Positions 42,247 through 49,838 of a DNA stretch of 64,000 nt are shown in pieces. The position numbers and the translations under genes are program-made. The DNA is from Umezawaea beigongshangensis (GTDB lineage Bacteria > Actinomycetota > Actinomycetes > Mycobacteriales > Pseudonocardiaceae), in contig NZ_JAEIOJ010000006.1 of the NCBI RefSeq assembly GCF_016464305.1, positions 186,001 through 250,000 on the forward strand, given 5' to 3'. Positions within the stretch are counted from its first letter, which is position 1; the number at the start of each line of letters is the position of its first letter. The notes under the pieces were generated by a model that worked only from the letters and a program-made list of their open reading frames with translations, had not been told where the DNA came from and searched no databases.

Positions 42247-42804
42247 ATGGGTCGCTGGGAGCCGGACGCACGGGGGCGGATGATCCGCGCCGCGATGGAC
42301 CTCTTCGCCGAGCGCGGCTTCGAGCCGACCACCGCCGGTGACGTCGCCGCGCGTGCCGGCGTGACCGAGCGGACCTTCTTCCGGCACTTCGCCGACAAGC
42401 GCGAGGTCCTCTTCGACGGGGCCGGGGTCATGGAGCGGACGGCGCACGACGCGATCCTGGCCGCACCCGCCGACTCCTCGCCGCTCGACGCGGCACTGGC
42501 CGGGATGGTCGCGGCGGGCGGCCTGCTGGCGGACCAGCGCGACCACGCCGTGCGCCGCTCCCGGATCGTCGCGGCCAACCCCGGCCTCCAGGAGCGCGAA
42601 CTGCTCAAGCTCGCCGCACTGGCCGACACGACGACCGGGGCGCTGCGCGCGCGAGGGGTGGCCGAACCCGCCGACGCTCTCGCCGCCCACAGCGCGGTGA
42701 CGGTCTTCCGCGTCGCGTTCGCGCGCTGGATCGAGGGGGAGGAGCCGCGCGACTTCGCCGCCTGCGTCGCCGATGCCGCGGCAGCTCTGCGCGCCCTGAC
42801 CTGA
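42247..42804 (+). CDS. TetR-family regulator
   Basis: A 185-residue TetR protein. The DNA-binding domain has ARGRMIRAAMDLFAERGFEPTTAGDVAARAGVTERTFFRHFADKREVLF. The ATG at 42247 is used; an ATG at 42214 overlaps the second operator half and would add 11 residues without family likeness. Divergent from the epimerase-like gene and likely its repressor. The gene is convergent with the SDR at 42998. Confidence 0.9.
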   Translation: MGRWEPDARGRMIRAAMDLFAERGFEPTTAGDVAARAGVTERTFFRHFADKREVLFDGAGVMERTAHDAILAAPADSSPLDAALAGMVAAGGLLADQRDHAVRRSRIVAANPGLQERELLKLAALADTTTGALRARGVAEPADALAAHSAVTVFRVAFARWIEGEEPRDFAACVADAAAALRALT

Positions 42805-42997
42805 CGAGGGGCCGGTCTCGGGCGGTGCGGGAGGAGCGCTCCTGCGCCGCGTGAGCCCGACGGCCCGGCCGAGTCCGACACCCGCTGCCGTCCGGAGACC
42901 GTCGCTCACCGGTGCGCGGCGGACAACCGGACGAACACCCGCTCCCGGCGCGGCAGCACGCCGTCCGGCGTCGTGCGGTCGCGGCGCGCAGGCCCCG

Positions 42998-43810
42998 TCA
43001 GGTCCGCAGGTGAGACGCGCCGTTGAGGTCGAGCACCGCGCCCGACGACCACACGGCCTCCGGCGAGGCCAGGTGGAGCACCGCGGACGCCACCTCCTCC
43101 GGTGTCCCCACCCGGCCGAAGGGGCTCTGGCTCCGCAGTTCCTCACCCGCCGCGCCCGCCAGCTTGTCGGCCTGCCGCTCGGTCGCGACGAAACCGGGGG
43201 CCACGGACGTCACCGCGATCCCGTGGGGCGCCAGCGCCACCGCCACCGACTGGCCGAAGGCGTGCAGCGCGGCCTTGGTCGCGCCGTAGGCGGGGAAGTC
43301 GGGCTCGCCCCGGAAGGCGCCGCGGGAACCGATGTTGACGATGCTGCCCGCCGCGCCGCGGGCGACGAGGTGCTGGGCGACGCCGTGGGTCACGTTCACC
43401 GCGCCGAGGAGGTTGACCCGCACCGCGTGGTGCCAGGCATCCTGCCAGTCTGAGTAGGACACCTCCGCGACGTCGTGCCGGTTGGCCGGGCCGGGGGCGA
43501 CGGCGGCGTTGTTGACCAGGACGTCGATCCCGCCCAGCGCCCGCACGGCGTCGTCGACGACGCGCCGCGCCACGTCGGGGTCGCCGAGGTCTCCGGCGAC
43601 CAGCGCGTGTCCGTCCCCGCTCAGCCGCCGCAGCGTCTCCTCGGCGTCCGCGCGGTTGGTCGCGTGGTGGACCGCGACGCGGTCGCCGCGTGCGGCGAAC
43701 GCCACCGCGACCGCGCGACCGATCCCGCGCGACGCGCCCGTGACCAGCACCCCCCTCCTCGGACGGGGGTCTTCGGCGCCGGAGTGGTCGGCGGCGGGGC
43801 CGGTGGTCAT
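42998..43810 (-). CDS. SDR-family oxidoreductase (paralog of 19701-20468)
   Basis: A 270-residue classical SDR. Cofactor motif VTGASRGIGRAVAV, NNAA, Ser in NIGSRGAFRG and YGATKAALH with the catalytic Tyr-Lys. The C terminus DLNGASHLRT and FGRVGTPEEVASAVLHLASPEAVWSSG mirror the other SDR in the window, so one arose from the other or both from one family. The ATG at 43810 follows GGAGCG. Confidence 0.9.
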   Translation of the reverse strand: MTTGPAADHSGAEDPRPRRGVLVTGASRGIGRAVAVAFAARGDRVAVHHATNRADAEETLRRLSGDGHALVAGDLGDPDVARRVVDDAVRALGGIDVLVNNAAVAPGPANRHDVAEVSYSDWQDAWHHAVRVNLLGAVNVTHGVAQHLVARGAAGSIVNIGSRGAFRGEPDFPAYGATKAALHAFGQSVAVALAPHGIAVTSVAPGFVATERQADKLAGAAGEELRSQSPFGRVGTPEEVASAVLHLASPEAVWSSGAVLDLNGASHLRT

Positions 43811-44149
43811 GGAGCGCTCCCTCGGATCGGTGACGACGCCACCGTGCACCACGCGATGTCCTGATGTCAACATTGAGACATGAACGTCGTGCTTCCCCCG
43901 TGCTCGGGCGAACAGCTCCCCGAGCACCTCGGGATCGAGGGCGACGGGCAGGAGGGCGGTCGCGTGCCCGTCGGCTCGCGCGCCGGGAAGTCCCAGCAGC
44001 GCGTGCGCAGGTGCGCCAGGTGGTCCAGCGCCGCGGCGACGTGCGGTCGCGACCGTTCAGCCGTCCGGCGTTCCCCTCCCGAGGCGTCCCGGTCGCCGTG
44101 CGCCGGGAGGAGAACGGTCGCCGCCGGAGTGCGACGCCGGGCCGCTCTC
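43811..44149. other. Region with a possible decayed gene
   Basis: On the minus strand one frame reads LDHLAHLRTRCWDFPARE and an adjacent frame ADGHATALLPVALDPEVLGEL, which together look like a frameshifted coding stretch I cannot assign. An imperfect inverted repeat ATGTC...GACAT spans 43864-43881. No intact gene is called. Confidence 0.35.
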
Positions 44150-45058
44150 TCAGTTCAGCGGAGTCGCCCTCGCCCACTCGCGGAAGCTGGTGGTGGGCAG
44201 TCCCAGCGCGGTCGCCATCTCGGGCTGCGCGGGAGCCGGGTGCGCGCTCATGTGCTGCTGCGACAGGGAGAACTCGGCCATCAACCCCTCCGCGCGAGCG
44301 TGCTCCGGGCTGGCGGGCAGTTCGACGGTCGTGCCGAGCACCTCGGACAGGACCACCGCCGCGTCGCGGAAGCTCAGGACGTCGCCGGCCAGTTCGAGTT
44401 CCACGCGGTGGAAGCGCTCCGGGTCGGCGAACGCGGCCGCGGCCGCCGCCCCGATGTCGTCCAGCGCCACGAAGGGGAGCCGGACGTCGGGATCGACGGC
44501 GACGAGGAGCCGGTCGGAGGTTCCGCCGGCGAAGTAGAACGAGGGCCGGACGAAGTTCTCCATGAACGTGGCCGGACGCAGCACGGTCCAGCGCGGGAAG
44601 CCCGCGTCGCGCACGGCCCGCTCGACGGCGGCCTTGCTGCGGTAGTAGTGCGGCAGGTGCGTGCCCCACCGCTGCTGGTCCATCAGGTCTGCGTCCACGG
44701 TTCCCGTGCCCGAGACCGACGTGTGCACGAACTGCTCGACACCGGCCGCGCGGGCGGCCTCGACCAGGCCGCGGCCCTGCCGGACCTCGGAGTCGCCCAT
44801 CAGGTCGGCGAGATCGGGCATCTGCACCGAGAAGACCGCGCGAGCCCTGTCGAGCACCGGCGTCAGCGAGGCGGGGTCGTCGAGGTCGCCGCGCACGAGG
44901 GTCGCGCCGGTGTCGGCGACCGCGCGGGCGCGCTCGGAGTCGGGGTCGCGCACCAGGGCGTGCACGGGAGTGCCTGCGGCGAGGAGGGCGCGGGTGACAG
45001 CGCCGCCCTGCCTGCCTGTCGCTCCGGTGACCAGCACGAACGGGGGGATCGCAGACAC
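44150..45058 (-). CDS. NmrA-family NAD(P)-binding protein
   Basis: A 302-residue atypical SDR. VLVTGATGRQGGAVTRALLAAGTPVHALVRD is the NmrA cofactor motif, followed by GVEQFVHTSVSGTG and a Lys in YYRSKAAVERAVR. NmrA-like proteins bind NADP and act as redox sensors or reductases. The GTG at 45058 follows GAGGAG. It diverges from the TetR at 45155 with a repeated operator-like element in between. Confidence 0.88.
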   Translation of the reverse strand: MSAIPPFVLVTGATGRQGGAVTRALLAAGTPVHALVRDPDSERARAVADTGATLVRGDLDDPASLTPVLDRARAVFSVQMPDLADLMGDSEVRQGRGLVEAARAAGVEQFVHTSVSGTGTVDADLMDQQRWGTHLPHYYRSKAAVERAVRDAGFPRWTVLRPATFMENFVRPSFYFAGGTSDRLLVAVDPDVRLPFVALDDIGAAAAAAFADPERFHRVELELAGDVLSFRDAAVVLSEVLGTTVELPASPEHARAEGLMAEFSLSQQHMSAHPAPAQPEMATALGLPTTSFREWARATPLN

Positions 45059-45080
45059 GGTGGTACTCCTCGTACAATAA

Positions 45081-45137
45081 ATGGGGTGGTGCTCCGTTTG
45101 ACCTTCCGCACCATATGGGGTGGCCCTCCGTTTGTCC
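45081..45137. promoter_or_regulatory. Imperfect direct repeat, candidate TetR operator
   Basis: ATGGGGTGGTGCTCCGTTTG at 45081 recurs as ATGGGGTGGCCCTCCGTTTG at 45115. The 23-bp units (each continuing three bases further) start 34 bases apart in the gap between the NmrA-like and TetR genes. Confidence 0.6.
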
Positions 45138-45154
45138 AGTGGGAGAGTGTTCAC

Positions 45155-45709
45155 GTGGCGAACTCCAGCGCGCGGCCCCCGCGATCGGATCGGCGGCGCA
45201 ATCACGAACGACTGCTCGCGGTGGCGACCGACCTCATCGCCTGCGACGGGGCCGGGGTGTCCCTGGAGGAGATCGCCCGCCGCGCCGGCGTCGGCTCCGC
45301 GACCCTGCACCGGCACTTCCCGTCCCGGCGCGCGCTGCTGGAGGAGGTCTTCCACGAGGGTGTCGAACGGCTCTGCGGCCGAGCGCGCGAGCTGGGTCGC
45401 GACGATCCGGGAACCGGACTCGCCACGTGGCTGGAGGAGCTGACGCTCTACACCACGAACAACCGCGGTCTCGCCACCTCGCTCATGTCCGGAGCCGGTG
45501 AGCTGCCGCCGGAGGACACCTGCCACGGGATGCTGCTGGACGCGGCCGACGACCTGGTGGCCCGCGCGGTCGAGGCGGGCGTCGCCCGGCCGGGGGTCTC
45601 CGCCGCGGACCTGATCGTCCTGACCAACGCCATCTCGCTGGCCACCGAGGGCGATCCGGCCACCGCCGGTCGCCTGCTCCGCCTCGCGCTGGAGGGCGTG
45701 CACCCCTGA
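45155..45709 (+). CDS. TetR-family regulator
   Basis: A 184-residue TetR protein. The domain RNHERLLAVATDLIACDGAGVSLEEIARRAGVGSATLHRHFPSRRALLEEV is typical, and the ligand domain runs to the end. The GTG at 45155 has GGGAGAG 7 bases upstream. Divergent from the NmrA-like gene, which it probably controls through the direct repeats. Confidence 0.9.
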   Translation: MANSSARPPRSDRRRNHERLLAVATDLIACDGAGVSLEEIARRAGVGSATLHRHFPSRRALLEEVFHEGVERLCGRARELGRDDPGTGLATWLEELTLYTTNNRGLATSLMSGAGELPPEDTCHGMLLDAADDLVARAVEAGVARPGVSAADLIVLTNAISLATEGDPATAGRLLRLALEGVHP

Positions 45710-45908
45710 GAACGCCGGGACCGTGCGCGCCCGGCGGCGCGGAGGGGCGGCCGGCGGTCCGCGCCCGGCCGGTCCGCTCGGGGAACGCCCGCCGGTGGGC
45801 GGCGGGTCGCGGCCGTGCGGCCGGCGTGGTCACGGCCGGGAGCTGGTGATCGCCGAGGACTTCCTGCGGTCCCCGCCGCTGGACGAGCTGTCGCTGGACG
45901 GCCGACGT

Positions 45909-45938
45909 CCGTCCACTGTGTCTGTCCACGGTGGACGG
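45909..45938. terminator. Hairpin between TetR and MerR genes
   Basis: CCGTCCAC (45909-45916) pairs with GTGGACGG (45931-45938) across a 14-base loop. It lies between two convergent genes. The short stem makes it a weak candidate. Confidence 0.45.
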
Positions 45939-45948
45939 TGCGCGTCCG

Positions 45949-46332
45949 TCAGGCTGTGCTGCTGGCTGACCGGTCCGCGGCGCACTCCCGGCTGTGGTCG
46001 TTCGCCGCGGCGATGACGGCGTCCAGGCGGTCGCGGGTGCTGGTGAGGTCGCGGATCTGCGTGTCGATGCGGGTCCGTTCGGCCGAGAGCCCGGCGAGCA
46101 TCGCGTCGGTGGCGACACCGGTGTGCACGCAGGGAAGCAGTTCGGCGACGGCCCTGCTGCTGAGTCCGGCGGCGTAGAGCGCCTGGATCCACCGGACGCG
46201 CTCCACGGCGTCCTGGGCGTAGTGCCGCTGCCCGCTCGAACTCCGGACCGACGTCAGCAGTCCCCGCTCCTCGTAGTAGCGCAGCGAGCGCGGGCTCACA
46301 CCCGCCGCCGCGGCGACCTCACCGATGCGCAC
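45949..46332 (-). CDS. MerR-family regulator
   Basis: A 127-residue MerR protein. It opens RIGEVAAAAGVSPRSLRYYEERGLLTSVRSSSGQRHY, the canonical winged helix, then a dimerisation coiled coil. A Cys sits at PCVHTG and another near the end, so metal or redox sensing is possible. GTG start at 46332 after GGAGG. A dyad upstream supports autoregulation; no divergent target gene is present. Confidence 0.92.
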   Translation of the reverse strand: MRIGEVAAAAGVSPRSLRYYEERGLLTSVRSSSGQRHYAQDAVERVRWIQALYAAGLSSRAVAELLPCVHTGVATDAMLAGLSAERTRIDTQIRDLTSTRDRLDAVIAAANDHSRECAADRSASSTA

Positions 46333-46365
46333 AGCACCTCCTCGTCCGGCGGGGCCGAACCCCCA

Positions 46366-46386
46366 CCTCTGACGTCAGCGTCAAGG
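46366..46386. promoter_or_regulatory. MerR-type dyad upstream of the MerR gene
   Basis: CCTC-TGACG-TCAG-CGTCA-AGG is a 21-bp dyad with 5-bp core arms. Read toward the gene it contains TTGACG, a -35-like hexamer, as in MerR-controlled promoters. Confidence 0.55.
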
Positions 46387-46426
46387 CTCAGGGTAGCCCT
46401 CGGCGGTCCGGTCCCGCCCGCGCGGT

Positions 46427-47650
46427 TCAGCGCTGGACGAGATCGGAGGTGTGCCGGACGGTCAGTAGGGCGATGTCGTCGGTGGCCGGCTGGTCGCCCA
46501 CCAGGGCGGCCATGATCGAGGCGCAGGCCGACTCCGGCCGCACGGGGGTCACGGTCTGCCGGAGCAGCTCCAGCTGGCCGTCGAGGTCCAGGCCGCGGCG
46601 CTCCACCAGGCCGTCGGTGTAGAGGGCGATCAGCGCGCCGGGAGGCATGTCGAGGCGCACGCCCGTGCGTCCGGTGACCGCCAGGTCGTAGCCGACGGGC
46701 GGGCCGACCGGGGCGGCGACGAACTCGGCCTCCCGGCCGGGCACGGCCAGGACGGGAGGCAGGTGGCCGGCCAGGGCGAGGTCCGTGCAGTTGGTCGTCG
46801 TGTCGACGACCGCGTAGGCGATCGTGGCCATGGTGTGGTCCTCGAAGTGGCTGGCCTTGCGGTCGAGCTTGCCGAGCACCTCCGCCGGGTCGTCGAACTC
46901 CAGGGCGTAGGCGCGCAGCGCGCTGCGCAGGCGTCCCATGACGATCGCGGCGGGCAGCCCGCTGCCGACGACGTCGCCGATCACCAGGCCGATGCGGTGA
47001 CCGGGGAGCTGGAACACGTCGTACCAGTCGCCGCCGACCCCGCTGTTCGTGCCGGGGACGTAGCGGGCGGCCAGCTCCCAGCCGTCCGGCGTGGGCAGGC
47101 GTCCCGGCAGGAGGCTGTCCTGGAGCATGGCGGCGGCAGCCCGCTCGGAGCGCGACCGGTGCACGTGCGCCGCCATCGCGAGCCGGTCCGCGACGAGCTG
47201 GAGCAGGTCGATCTCCTCGTCGGTGAACTCGCGGGCCTCGGTGCTGCCGACGTGCAGGACCCCGGTCAGGTCGCCCTGGACCACCATCGGCACGCCCAGC
47301 AGGACCCGCAGGTTCCGCTCCCACAGCAGCGGGTTGACCACCGTGGACTCGTCCACGTGCTCGATCCGCACCGGCGCCCGGTGCCGGGCCACGCGCCCGG
47401 CGAAGCCCGTCCCCACCGGTACCCGGACGCCCTGGAAGACCTCCTCCTCCAGACCGGAGGCCGCCTTCGCCACCAGCTGCTCTCCGCTGGGGTCGGTCAG
47501 CAGGACGGTGACGGTGGCGACCGAGAACAGGTCGCGCACCCGCCACAGCAGCACCTCGAAGAGCTTCTCCAGGTCGAGCTCCCGGAGCGTGCCGTCCGTG
47601 ATCGCCTCCAGGACGCGTTGCCGCATCTCCGAAACCCGGACCTCGTCCAT
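46427..47650 (-). CDS. GAF-domain PP2C (SpoIIE-like) phosphatase
   Basis: A 407-residue protein. After a short lead, a GAF domain (about 20-165) includes VRVPVGTGFAGRVARHRAPV and LLGVPMVVQGDLTGVLHVG. The SpoIIE-type PP2C domain follows (about 180-407) with GVGGDWYDVFQLPGHRIGLVIGDVVGSGL and YTDGLVERR and the final TDDIALL. Such phosphatases dephosphorylate anti-sigma antagonists in stress pathways. An ATG at 47650 is used; one at 47671 is also possible. The HATPase-type kinase at 13621 would be a plausible member of the same type of cascade. Confidence 0.9.
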   Translation of the reverse strand: MDEVRVSEMRQRVLEAITDGTLRELDLEKLFEVLLWRVRDLFSVATVTVLLTDPSGEQLVAKAASGLEEEVFQGVRVPVGTGFAGRVARHRAPVRIEHVDESTVVNPLLWERNLRVLLGVPMVVQGDLTGVLHVGSTEAREFTDEEIDLLQLVADRLAMAAHVHRSRSERAAAAMLQDSLLPGRLPTPDGWELAARYVPGTNSGVGGDWYDVFQLPGHRIGLVIGDVVGSGLPAAIVMGRLRSALRAYALEFDDPAEVLGKLDRKASHFEDHTMATIAYAVVDTTTNCTDLALAGHLPPVLAVPGREAEFVAAPVGPPVGYDLAVTGRTGVRLDMPPGALIALYTDGLVERRGLDLDGQLELLRQTVTPVRPESACASIMAALVGDQPATDDIALLTVRHTSDLVQR

Positions 47651-47904
47651 CCTCGCCAACCCCGTCCGCATCCTGACCGTGCACACCGCGTGAACGGCAC
47701 GAGCGCGTGACGGGTGTCGCACGAGCGGACGCCGAGCACACGAGCGTTCCTCAGACGATAACGTCACGCAGCGGCGGGGCACGGGTGAGTGCGGTTTCGC
47801 CGACGCCTCGCGGGAGCGTCGCACTGGTTCCCGCGCCCCCGAGAGGATGAGGACCGGAAGGTGGACGCTGGCTGCGCTGCGTGACGACGTGCCTGGGCGT
47901 CCGT

Positions 47905-47924
47905 CCTCTGACTAGAGTCAGAGG
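47905..47924. promoter_or_regulatory. Autoregulatory operator abutting a start codon
   Basis: CCTCTGACTAGAGTCAGAGG has perfect 9-bp arms and a 2-bp centre, and ends one base before the ATG at 47925. It overlaps the ribosome site (AGAGG), so a bound protein would block both transcription and translation initiation. Confidence 0.75.
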
Positions 47925-48833
47925 ATGGACGTGGACGGTGAGGCGGTGCGGCGGGTGCGGAGGTTCTCCCGCGTCGTCGCGCAGCGGATCGGCGCGCTGC
48001 ACGAGTCGTACCTGGCGAGCGAGCGTCCGCTCGGCGCGGCGCGGGTGCTGTGGGAGATCGGCCCCGACGGGAGCGACGTGCGGTCCCTGCGGTCGCGGCT
48101 CGACCTGGACTCCGGCTACCTCAGCCGCCTGCTGCGGTCCCTGGAGGAGGACGGGCTCGTCGTCCTCCGGCGCAGCGAGACCGACAAGCGGGTGCGCACC
48201 GTCCGTCTCACCGAGCGCGGAACGGCCGAGCGGGCCGTGCTCGACCACCGCTCCGACGACGTGGCGGCGGACCTGCTCCGTCCGCTCGACCCGCGGCAGC
48301 GCGACCGGCTCGTCGCCGCGATGACCGAGGTCGAGCAGCTCCTGCTCGCCTCGGCCGTGCGGGTGTCGGTGTGCGATCCGGCGCACGCGGACGCGCGGGC
48401 GTGCCTGGCGGGCTACTACGGCGAGCTGGCCGAGCGGTTCGACGGCGGGTTCGACCCCGCCGCCGGTCTCCCCGTCCACGACGAGGAGATGAGGTCGCCC
48501 GCCGGGCTGTTCCTGGTGGCGACCCTGCGGTCCGAACCCGTCGGGTGCGGCGCGCTCAGGTTCCACGACGACGGTTCGGCCGAGGTCAAACGGCTGTGGG
48601 TGTCGGCGAGCGCGCGCGGGCTCGGGCTGGGCAAGCGGTTGCTGGGCGAGCTGGAGGGGCGTGCCGCCGAGCACGGGGCCCGCGTGGTGCGGCTGGACAC
48701 CAACCGGGTCCTCGTCGAGGCGATCGGGATGTACCGGGCGGCCGGGTACCGCGAGGTGCCCCCGTTCAACGACAACCCGCACGCCCACCACTGGTTCGAG
48801 AAGGCCGTTCCCGCGGAGCCGCCGGGGTCGTGA
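47925..48833 (+). CDS. MarR-GNAT fusion protein
   Basis: A 302-residue two-domain protein. The N-terminal MarR domain (about 1-140) has LRSRLDLDSGYLSRLLRSLEEDGLVVLRRSETDKRVRTV. The C-terminal GNAT domain (about 150-300) has VKRLWVSASARGLGLGKRLLGELE, which binds acetyl-CoA, and ends ALEKA-like in NPHAHHWFEKAV. Such fusions are thought to detect a small molecule or acetylate a partner. A palindrome right at the start codon indicates autoregulation. Confidence 0.9.
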   Translation: MDVDGEAVRRVRRFSRVVAQRIGALHESYLASERPLGAARVLWEIGPDGSDVRSLRSRLDLDSGYLSRLLRSLEEDGLVVLRRSETDKRVRTVRLTERGTAERAVLDHRSDDVAADLLRPLDPRQRDRLVAAMTEVEQLLLASAVRVSVCDPAHADARACLAGYYGELAERFDGGFDPAAGLPVHDEEMRSPAGLFLVATLRSEPVGCGALRFHDDGSAEVKRLWVSASARGLGLGKRLLGELEGRAAEHGARVVRLDTNRVLVEAIGMYRAAGYREVPPFNDNPHAHHWFEKAVPAEPPGS

Positions 48834-48975
48834 TCGCGGCCGGGGAGAGGTGCGGCGTGCCGTGCACGTGGTGGGAGCGGGGCCGTTCCCCGTTGGAGGA
48901 CACCGATCGGGTGAAGTATGTGGTGCGAGCCGAACCGGTACCCACGGGGTCGAGCATCGGTTCCAGAATCCGGCC

Positions 48976-49287
48976 ATGGAAGCGCGAGGATTTTCGCACC
49001 ACGACATGGTGTCGCCGATCCGGTTCGGCACCGCGACGCCACGGGGACGACCGTCCGCCACGATCGCCGTCCGGTTCCTGCCCGGCGTCGTGCTGAACGG
49101 CCGTCGCATCGGCGAGCGCGACCGCGTCGTCCACCTCGTACCCGCGCCGGCCGGAACCGTGCCACCGGACCGGCTGCAGGCCTTCTGCGGCCAGTCCTTC
49201 GCACCGGGGCAGGCGGAGATCGTGGGTGTGGGCAGGGGAATGCCGTGCGTCGTGTGCCTCGCCGCCGCACCTCCCGCCGACGCGTGA
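48976..49287 (+). CDS. Small conserved actinobacterial protein
   Basis: A 103-residue protein. It has VRFLPGVVLNGRRIGERDRVVHLVP followed by LQAFCGQSFAPGQAEIV and GRGMPCVVCLAAAPP, with three Cys, two as CxxC. It resembles small hypothetical proteins of Pseudonocardiales; no function is known. The CxxC could bind zinc. The ATG at 48976 has no strong ribosome site. Confidence 0.6.
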   Translation: MEARGFSHHDMVSPIRFGTATPRGRPSATIAVRFLPGVVLNGRRIGERDRVVHLVPAPAGTVPPDRLQAFCGQSFAPGQAEIVGVGRGMPCVVCLAAAPPADA

Positions 49288-49386
49288 CGTCCGCAGCCGC
49301 GTCGGCGGGACGGGCACGCGCAGTCGGTCGTGGACGGTCGGCCCGTGGTGCCTGAACGGCCGACTCGCGGACCGGTGCGGGTGAGC

Positions 49387-49727
49387 GGCTCCTCGCAGCG
49401 CTGACGGAGGCGGGCGTCTGCGTGTTCCACCCCTCCCCGAACCTCGCGGACCGGACCGAGAGGATCGCCGGCGTCCGGTGATCGCGGTGGGCTCGGTCGG
49501 CCTGGGCGCGGACCTCACCAGCACTCCGACGCGCACCGGCGAGGAGTCGCCGTCCGCCACGGACTGCGGCGGCCTGCTGCGGCGACCTGCTGCGGCGCCC
49601 GGAACGGAACGAGTTCGACCTCGCGGCCGTCGGCCGGGCACCGCTCGCCGATCCGGTGTGGACGGAGGAGGTCCGGGCCGGCGAGATCGTCCCGTTCGAC
49701 CGGTCGGCGATGACGCAGCCGCGCTGA
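49387..49727 (+). pseudogene. Decayed NADH:flavin oxidoreductase (OYE family)
   Basis: Three consecutive frames carry pieces of one gene: LTEAGVCVFHPSP, then PVIAVGSVGLGADL after a stop and shift near 49476, then RNEFDLAAVGRAPLADPVW and RAGEIVPFDRSAM. These match the C-terminal third of Old Yellow Enzyme-like reductases in order (vfhaSt, kPvitvGSVGl, fDLvavGRalladP). The N-terminal two thirds are gone. The stretches 49288-49386 and 49728-49751 hold nothing else. Confidence 0.7.
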
Positions 49728-49751
49728 CGGACGGTCGCGGGGCCGCGTGCG

Positions 49752-49793
49752 CGGCCCGACCGCGGTGATCGGGGGGTGACCGCGGTCGGGCCG
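49752..49793. terminator. Terminator after the ECF42 gene
   Basis: A perfect 15-bp stem (49752-49766 with 49779-49793) with a 12-base loop, 46 bases beyond the sigma factor stop. Confidence 0.7.
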
Positions 49794-49838
49794 GCCCCCG
49801 CCGCTCGCGACAGGCGGACGATCGTCTGCTGCGAGCGG

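Noticed and set aside
42832-42843. AGGAGCGCTCCT as a second CebR box
   Set aside because: It lacks the outer TGGG/CCCA bases and lies between convergent genes where no promoter is expected.
43811-43820. GGAGCGCTCC near the SDR start as a CebR box
   Set aside because: It is the SDR ribosome-site region and only the inner ten bases match.
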